Assembly: GCF_018446385.1 (NCBI RefSeq)
Contig: NC_056002.1
Location: forward strand, 27,204,636-27,268,635
Length of the DNA: 64,000 nt
Direction: 5' to 3'
From: Zingiber officinale
Lineage: Eukaryota > Streptophyta > Magnoliopsida > Zingiberales > Zingiberaceae
Under the pieces are notes generated by a model. It made no database searches and was not told the origin of the DNA. It saw nothing but the letters and a program-made list of their open reading frames with translations. The translations under genes and the position numbers were made by a program. Below are positions 57,701-64,000 of the stretch, one piece after another. The first letter of the stretch is position 1, and the number at the start of each line of letters is the position of its first letter.

Positions 57701-58312
57701 AGGAACTCAGACTTCATGTAGTCCTATATTCTCTTGACTATTTAAAGAAATGGGTTTTGATCTTGTGACAAAAGACATGCATTGTTCTTAAGACAATTAA
57801 TAGCTCCAGTGTCCAGATACTTATGGTCCATAAGTTTCATGCAGAAAGACTATGAGAAAGCTAAAATTATCCTAGGCGTGATTCAGAATTCCAAAGAACA
57901 TAGTGAAATGGACTGGAGACCGCATCTTCTTGAGGTCGGTTTTTCTCCATGATGATGAGATTTCATTAGTTTGCTTACGACATTACTGATGCCAAGCTCA
58001 ACTGTACATATATAACTTATGTGAATCATGTGTCTTTGTTACCATGGTATCCAGGCTATTCTTAACTTGACAATGGCAGTGGAGAAGTTGCGACAAGGAA
58101 AAATTACAGAGAATGGTGCCAGGGAATTGATTGAGAATGCCAAAGAATCATGGGGACGTTACAAGAAATTGGAGGAGGGCTTCGGACTTCCAGCACCACC
58201 AGTGGAGGATTGAATAGGACATAGATCTTTCTATGCCTTTTGTTCCACAAATGGCGGTCATAATCTTGCATGGTCAAGCATAATTCTGTCTCACCTGAAC
58301 TCAAATCATGTT

Positions 58313-58319
58313 TCTTCTT

Positions 58320-58350
<31 letters not shown>
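58313..58350. repeat. (TTC)n microsatellite
   Basis: About twelve TTC units downstream of the copy-2 gene. Copy 1 has only CTTATTCTTATC here. Confidence 0.9.
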
Positions 58351-60224
58351 TCTTGTTCTGTCAATTGCGTACTGAAAGATAGGCGGGTCGCGATGCAAAT
58401 GAGAGTTTGATTAAAGCTAAAGACACATTGAATACAATTTCAGAATGTGTTAACTTGGTCAATATTTTAATCGCATCAACGCATAAGCAAGCATGATAAG
58501 GATGTAGATGGAGAGACAGATAAATCAGTTTGATTACAAATTTGGAATGACTTAGTCAATATTTTAATGACATTCCTAGGAGAAGTTGAGTTTTTATTGT
58601 GAGCTTGTTGTGTTGAGGGTGGGCTGGTGGCTTGAGTGGTTGGATAGGAGGCTTAGTAATGTCCTCATAACTTTAATATCATTGGAAAATTATTGGAGAA
58701 AGATGACTCTTCTTTGGTGAGTTTGTTATGTCAGTAGCAAGTCGTCGCATCAGTGATTCGAGTGGGCGTCATGGATCGAGGGCACAACAATGTCATCGCA
58801 AGGTTGTCTTAGGTCAAGATAAGAATTTGATTCTCTTTTTAAGATGATATTATCTCACTTAAGTACTCATAGTATATAAACATCCAATTTTTTGTCTTAA
58901 AATGGAAACACTATAAATTTTGAGACCCGAAAAACCTTCAACTTCCTTGGAACTCTTTTAGGAACTAGAGAAGAGAAGAGAAAAATCATTCGAAAGTACA
59001 TCATTTGAGTTGGGTACCAATTGCAGCAGTTGTAGGGACTAGGGAGTCGCTTTTATTGGTTTTATAAAGACAGTGAGACATTTCCAACGGACACAAGGAG
59101 GAAGTGTCTCCTGGTTCAAAATTCAAAATTGAAGGGAGTAGCCCAACCCTAGGGGTGTTTGGCGATGGAAATATTCGGCTGCAAAAAATTCCATCACAAA
59201 TGCATTTCGAAATGGACATTAAAATTTGTGGCTAATTTTAGTGACAGACATTTAAAAGTTATAGCTAAATTTAGCGATAGAAAATTACCTTTTGTTGCTA
59301 TTTAGCAACAACATATTCATTTCTGTTGCTAAATTTAGCAATTTTCTGTCTCTAATTTAAATGAAAATTTTGACATAAGTCCACTTAAAATTAATTCAAA
59401 TCATGTAATACATTAATCATAACATTCAATATTTATCACACAACAACTTTCATTCAACAAAACAACATCAGACATCTACACCATTCAACTTACATTCAAC
59501 ATAAAACAACATTCAAATACACTTATCCATAAAAAACAATCAAATGATTCTAGTTTCATCACATCCCGTTAAAAAACAAATACACTCATCACTTCTTTAT
59601 TTCTTTCTTCTCACCATCCCATCCTGCAACAAGTATAATACCATAAGTTTAACAAAAATAAGCACATTCAAATTTAGATAAACAAAAACAATTTGATAAG
59701 TTTAACACTATATTTTCTATTTTAAAACAATCTCATATATGAATATAAAGTTAAGCTACATATTAGTTGAATAACATGAATTACACAAGGGCAAAACTAC
59801 TTATTAGAAAAATACACAAATTGATAAACATAAATTTAACATGTTTTTCTAAAAAACATACCTTAACGAAAGTTTGGATATTTATTGATGGTGTGATAGA
59901 ATCTAATTCTTCACGTGCTAACCTTTTATCTATATTGTTCCTGAAAACATGTAATACAATTAGAGTTGCATATAATATCAAAATTAATATAATAATTTTG
60001 TATCTTTTATGAGTGATAAATAAAAAAATTAAGTTGAAAGTTAACACACCTCAGAAGAACTATTGTTATTATAAGCTACTTATCAGTTGTGTTTGGGTTT
60101 TTAAGTCTTCTGTGAGTCAAAATCATGCAACATTGGAAAAGTAGAAGGACTCATTAATGAAAAGCTAGAGAATTCTTACATTTGTCGCTCTACTGTCGTC
60201 CGGACTTGATCTTGAATCGACTAC

Positions 60225-61080
60225 TTACTTATCTGAGATTGCTCTAATGTTGTGATCCGATCCCTTAATTCTTGATTTTTTTTGTATTAACCCTTCGACT
60301 TGAGTAGATGAAGAACTAAGACGACCACTAAACCCATGAGTCATCACATGATCATATATTACTTTTGTTGGGGAGCCAGGGCCTAGAGGGAGTTTTTTTT
60401 TTCCTTCCATTCACAACCTCATAATAGAGTATGTAACTTCTCTCCCTCTATAGTAGGCTGAGACGACGGTACAACTCGATCATTCATATCATCTTATATA
60501 TAAAAAAATTATTTTCATCTAATATACAATTAATAAAGTCCATGTACAAAGAAATGTGAGTGGTAGTAAAGTTTCTTACGTTTATGACCTTTGATCGAGT
60601 ATCGACAAAAATATCATCTTTTTTTTGTGTGTACTGTGAAATACCTTCTAACAAGTGGGGCATCTCTGTAAAGTATATATCAGCTTGTATACACAAAATT
60701 TTTTATAAAATAAATTAATTAATAATTAAAAAATTCTTATATAACTTTACTCTTAAATCACTAAGTCTATTGCAAGCGCCATAATAGATTATGATCTAGC
60801 TGTATGTTTTGTGCATCCGGTGCTTGGGCCAGCGAGCTCGACAATTCTATTATTTCTAGCAGTCAATGAATTTTGCTATCATTTTTCTACAGACTAATTA
60901 TTTTTCCATGCATCCCAAATCTCATCTGGTTCATAGGATGATCTTGTTACATTCTTTCTCCACTTATATAACAAGTCTTTATATAATTTTTTATAATAAT
61001 TATTCCATGTTTCTTTAAATTTTGCCTCGTGAGTCATGTACGTACTCCCAAATATATTTTTTCTACAACAATATTAAGAA
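60225..61080 (-). pseudogene. Transposase_24-type (En/Spm-associated) protein remnant, unit 1
   Basis: Reading leftward on the minus strand: KFKETWNNYYKKLYKDLLYK, then RSSYEPDEIWDAWKNN*, an AGPSTGCTKHT segment, then EMPHLLEGISQYTQKKDDIF and VDTRSKVINV (60696-60484), and a GFSGRLSSSSTQVEG tail (60410-60225). This order (WxxxWNSxE / GPGTGxxKHxGGS / E.F..TH.KKDG.FVD.RS / SG..SSSS) is that of plant Transposase_24 proteins. Several stops break it. Confidence 0.5.
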
Positions 61081-61667
61081 AATTAGTATAAAAGAATGAT
61101 ATTATATTATACCATATCAATAATATTCAAAATATTTACTAAAAATTCATGATAATAAAAATCTTTAAGATTTTGATCCACATGTTTTCATGTAGAACCA
61201 AAAGCACATTCTCTTTAATTTGTTGGTTATGTAAGTAAATATACTATGATCGTAAAATTACATGAAAAAATTTTCATTTTTTAAAATAATAAATTAAATA
61301 TTAGATGAATTGAAATTACTAATAACATTAATACTTACATAACAAATATTAGTTATATTTTCAAAATAACATTATAACAAATATACATTCCAAATAATAG
61401 TTAAATTAGAAAAATAATAACTTATATAATGGAACTAATAAGATTTACATATAAAAAATAAATATATCCATAACTAAGACGACCACTAAACCCATGAGTC
61501 ATCATATGATCATATATTACTTTTGTTGGGGAGCCAAGGTCTAGAGGGAGTTTTTTTTTTCCTTCCATCCACAACCTCATAATATATATCATTGATAGCA
61601 TTGTCTAATAGAGTATGTAACTTCTCTTCCTCTATAGTAGGCTGAGACGACAGTACAACTCGATCAT

Positions 61668-62572
61668 TCATATCATCTTATATATAAAAAAATTATTTTC
61701 ATCTAATATACAATTAATAAAGCCCATGTACAAAGAAATGTGAGTGGTAGTAAAGTTTCTTACGTTTATGACCTTTGATAGAGTATTGACAAAAATATCA
61801 TCTTTTTTTTGTATGTACTGTGAAATGCCTTCTAACAAATGGGACATCTCTGTAAAGTATATATCAGCCTGTATACACAATATTTTTTAAAAATAAATTA
61901 ATTAATAATTAAAAAATTCTTATATAACTTTACTCTTAACTCACTAAGTTTATTGCAAGCTCCATAATAGATTATGATCTAGCTATATGTTTTGTGGATC
62001 CTGTGCTTGGACCAGCGAGCTCGACAATTCTATTATTTCGAGCAGTCGATGAATTTTGCTATCATTTTTTTGCAGTCTAATTATTTTTCCATGCATCCCA
62101 AATCTCATTTGGTTCATGGGATGATCTTGTTACATCTCTCTCCACTTATATAACAAGTCTTTATATAATTTTTGACGTCCCCGGGGCCATGGTGTTGTGA
62201 TTGGACATTCAGGTTGTCTCCCAGGCACCCGCGGTTCGAACCCCAGCTACGGCGTATTTGCAGAAATTTTTTCTCCAAATGGGGAGCGTAATCAAAGGAT
62301 GCTGGGCTTCTGGCTGACCGCCGCGTGCACTTCCCGATTTACCCTGGTGGTTGGTGGGAAACTTCCTTGGGACCGGGCCGGTCACCCCAGAGATAGTCAA
62401 TGAGGTTAACTGGGATTATCATTTTTTTTATTTCTTTATATAATTTTTGACAATAATTGTTCCATGTTTCTTTAAATTTTGTCTGTCGTGTACTTTCTCC
62501 CAAATATTTTTTTTCTTCGACAATATCAAGAAAATTAGTATAAAAGGATGATATTATATTATACAATATCAA
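61668..62572 (-). pseudogene. Transposase_24-type protein remnant, unit 2
   Basis: Same pieces as unit 1: TKFKETWNNYCQKLYKEI from about 62500, and EMSHLLEGISQYIQKKDDIF with VNTLSKVINV at 61880-61668. It is split by the SINE at 62177-62432. Confidence 0.5.
62177..62432 (+). mobile_element. tRNA-derived SINE, family 2
   Basis: It is 256 bp with a perfect 19-bp duplication TCTTTATATAATTTTTGAC (62158-62176, 62433-62451). It starts GTCCCCGGGGCCATGGTG, has a strong B-box GGTTCGAACCCC about 50 bp in, and ends in a T-rich tail. Unit 1 of the tandem duplication shows the empty site near 60978-61000. ORFs on both strands are incidental. Confidence 0.9.
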
Positions 62573-62979
62573 TAATATTCAAAATACTTACCAAAAATCT
62601 TGATAATAAAAATCTTTAAGATTTTGGTCCACATGTTTTCATGTAGAACCCAAAGCGCACTCTTTTTAAATTTTTCGGTTATGTAAGTAAATATACTATG
62701 ATCACCGGGAGTAAAATTGCATGAAAAAACTTTCATTTTTTAAAATAATAAATCAAATATTAGATAAATTAAAATTACTAATAACATTAACACTTATCGA
62801 TACCCAACAATCCTCAATATATTCTGACCACTATGTACTGATATTATCTGACATGATTATATTTTCAAAATAATATTATAACAAATATACATTCCAAATA
62901 ATAATTAAATTAGAACAATAATGACTTATATAATGGAACTAATAAAATTTACATATAAAAAATAAATACATTCATAACT

Positions 62980-63690
62980 GAATCATTAACCTTAATCATT
63001 ATCTTTATCAAGACAGTTGAGTCTCCTATTTTTATATTTGATTGAAAATTTTCAACCAAAAAGCCACTGCTCAAGCTAAAACCAGCCAAACCCAATCCAA
63101 CTTGTGAACACCATAGAAATAAGTGAAGTTAAATCACATTATTTTATGCAAGCAAAGTCTAAGTTAAAAGTAGGCGATATTGGACTAATGATTTATTTGG
63201 TCACTTTTCATCTCTCCTTTCTCTTACTTCGTACCAACTTTTGGGGAAAAGTGTTGGTGAGTTTTGAGTGACATGAACTATCTCCTGTCCTTTTTCTTGA
63301 TATTTGTTACTCAAGCAACGATCTTTGAATTCATTTCTCTTAGTTATAACCAAAAAAAAAAAAAAAAAAAAAAGGGAAAGCACTCCCGTTGACCCACTTT
63401 TCCTATCCAAACAGAGCCCAGGTTACTGATACATTGATCGTGAAAAGTCACACATTAAAGCACCCCTAGGAAAAAACAAAAAAAAAAAAACGCAATAGAA
63501 ATGTGCCCACATATGCAGGAGTTATCACCCTCCAGATTCACTTTTGAGGCAGATGATCCATACGGAAACATAAAATCAACGAGGAGATGATGTGATGATA
63601 AAAAGGAGCCTACTAAATACGGATCAAATGATAGAGATAATAACTCACGTGGAAGTCAAAGTCAAGGAAGTCAACGGCAAAGGACCGGAT
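62980..63690. other. Intergenic sequence
   Basis: No gene recognised. Poly(A) runs lie at about 63351-63373 and 63474-63490. Confidence 0.5.
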
Positions 63691-64000
63691 GCTGAGAGGC
63701 CAAGCAGATCTCTCCAACAATGACCGATCATGTATGTATTGCCTAATCTGCAAAGGCCCGGTCCAAGCGAAGTGCCCGTTCAACCAAGATCAACAGACGA
63801 TCGTCACAAAGCAGAGAAACATGCGTATGATCGGAGCGTTAGTACGATCGGACGTAAACAAACTATCGAGACCCATCGCCACACGAAGGAGTAGCCGAGT
63901 CCGCCCGAGTGGAGGAGTACTTAGCCGAGCGGTTATCCTGCTCGGCCAAGCAGATGGATCACTGACGTATCCTTTGGGGAGATAGCGCCGCTGACATAAG
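63691..64000. other. GC-rich repeat-like sequence running off the window
   Basis: GC content rises, with words such as CGGTCCAAGC, GATCGGACG, TAGCCGAG and CTCGGCC. An open plus-strand frame (63689-63985) has no recognisable domain. The style is like the GGCCGA-rich repeat at 49-52 kb and may be part of an LTR. Confidence 0.3.

Larger units (their letters stand above)
52527..58213 (+). pseudogene. Second copy of the UVR-like gene, exon 1 frameshifted
   Basis: Exon equivalents are 52527-52788, 55732-55797, 57845-57934 and 58055-58213. Exons 2-4 keep GT..AG borders, lengths (66, 90, 159 bp) and frame, giving IEIGNTKYDALFALF, KDYEKAKIILGVIQNSKEH, and AILNLTMAVEKLRQG to the acidic end PPVED. In exon 1, a 1-base deletion after CTTCGGACTGC moves the ATG frame to a stop after 13 codons, and an 8-base insertion (AGGCTCTC) does not restore it. 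The later part (SFPRSTGPFIRAPLF) is open in another frame without an ATG. Either the gene is dead or it starts elsewhere. The sequence TATTTAAAGG upstream (about 52478) is a possible TATA box. Exon 2 has diverged most. Confidence 0.6.
52277..58985 (+). repeat. Segmental duplication, copy 2
   Basis: It aligns with 33722-40165. Relative to copy 1 it has an extra ~240 bp at the start of intron 1 (52789-53030) and an RTE insertion (about 54140-55262). It lacks the exon-2 tandem duplication, the 124-bp LINE duplication, the 52-bp promoter duplication and the MITE. Confidence 0.85.
59160..62979 (-). mobile_element. CACTA-like element fragment with duplicated Transposase_24-type region
   Basis: Bases 59160-59360 hold inverted and direct GCTAAATTTAGC / GTTGCTAAATTTAGC units, the style of CACTA subterminal repeats. 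Bases 59590-60220 are AT-rich with no clear ORF. From 60225 rightward the minus strand carries decayed pieces of a Transposase_24-type protein. The region 60314-61471 is repeated at 61472-62979. Clear CACTA termini were not found. Confidence 0.5.
60314..62979 (-). repeat. Tandem duplication, units of ~1.16 kb and ~1.5 kb
   Basis: AACTAAGACGACCACTAAAC occurs at 60314 and 61472, and similarity continues to the end of each unit (ATAAATAYATYCATAACT). Unit 2 is longer because of the SINE, a 26-bp block after CCTCATAATA that unit 1 lacks, and a ~55-bp segment near 62800. Confidence 0.85.

Overview
This window looks like a transposon-rich stretch of a plant nuclear genome. The evidence is LTR retrotransposons primed by plant tRNA-iMet and tRNA-Asp, plant-type PIF/Harbinger, hAT and CACTA relatives, tRNA-derived SINEs, and a small intron-containing nuclear gene with a transit-peptide-like N-terminus. 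GC-rich first exons hint at a monocot, but the species cannot be fixed from sequence alone. There are no rRNA genes, CRISPR arrays or bacterial-style operons.

Left part (1-33 kb) is a stack of nested mobile elements. (i) 1-5764: a minus-strand gag-only Ty3/gypsy element (Athila-like zinc knuckle, tRNA-Asp primer site) with one ~2.0 kb LTR and the end of the other. (ii) 7689-14040: a decayed minus-strand PIF/Harbinger element, split by a solo LTR (8156-12924) that itself carries another solo LTR (9785-12172). (iii) 14080-18917: a complete but dead Ty1/copia element with 186/187-bp LTRs and an AAAAG target duplication. (iv) 18974-32657: a second copy of the 8-13 kb LTR family, split at GCTAG by a 12.1-kb minus-strand copia element (20104-32225). 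That copia element is in turn split at ATATC by a young gag-only Sirevirus-like element (24750-28740). The 12.1-kb copia element also carries an unusual extra ORF between its 5' LTR and gag, encoding a gag-like domain with a C-terminal membrane anchor.

Right part (33.7-59 kb) is built around a segmental duplication of about 6.5 kb: 33722-40165 and 52277-58985. Each copy holds a four-exon gene for a ~190-aa protein with a transit-peptide-like start and a UVR-like helical hairpin. The first copy looks intact. The second has a frameshifted first exon but intact exons 2-4. Copy-specific insertions (a TTA-flanked Harbinger MITE in copy 1, an RTE retrotransposon in copy 2) and a dead duplicated exon in copy 1 order events after the duplication. 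Between the copies lie a hAT transposase pseudogene carrying a SINE, a CACTA end, an orphan exon of an ACT-domain (ACR) protein, a SINE cluster, and a ~110-bp tandem array split by a solo LTR.

The end (59-64 kb) is a CACTA-like element with Transposase_24-type remnants, tandemly duplicated internally. A SINE with a perfect 19-bp target duplication sits in only one unit.

The most notable observations are the extra tail-anchored gag-like ORF of the 12.1-kb copia element, and the repeated appearance of dense short-palindrome arrays, each with a different core, in five unrelated LTR elements.
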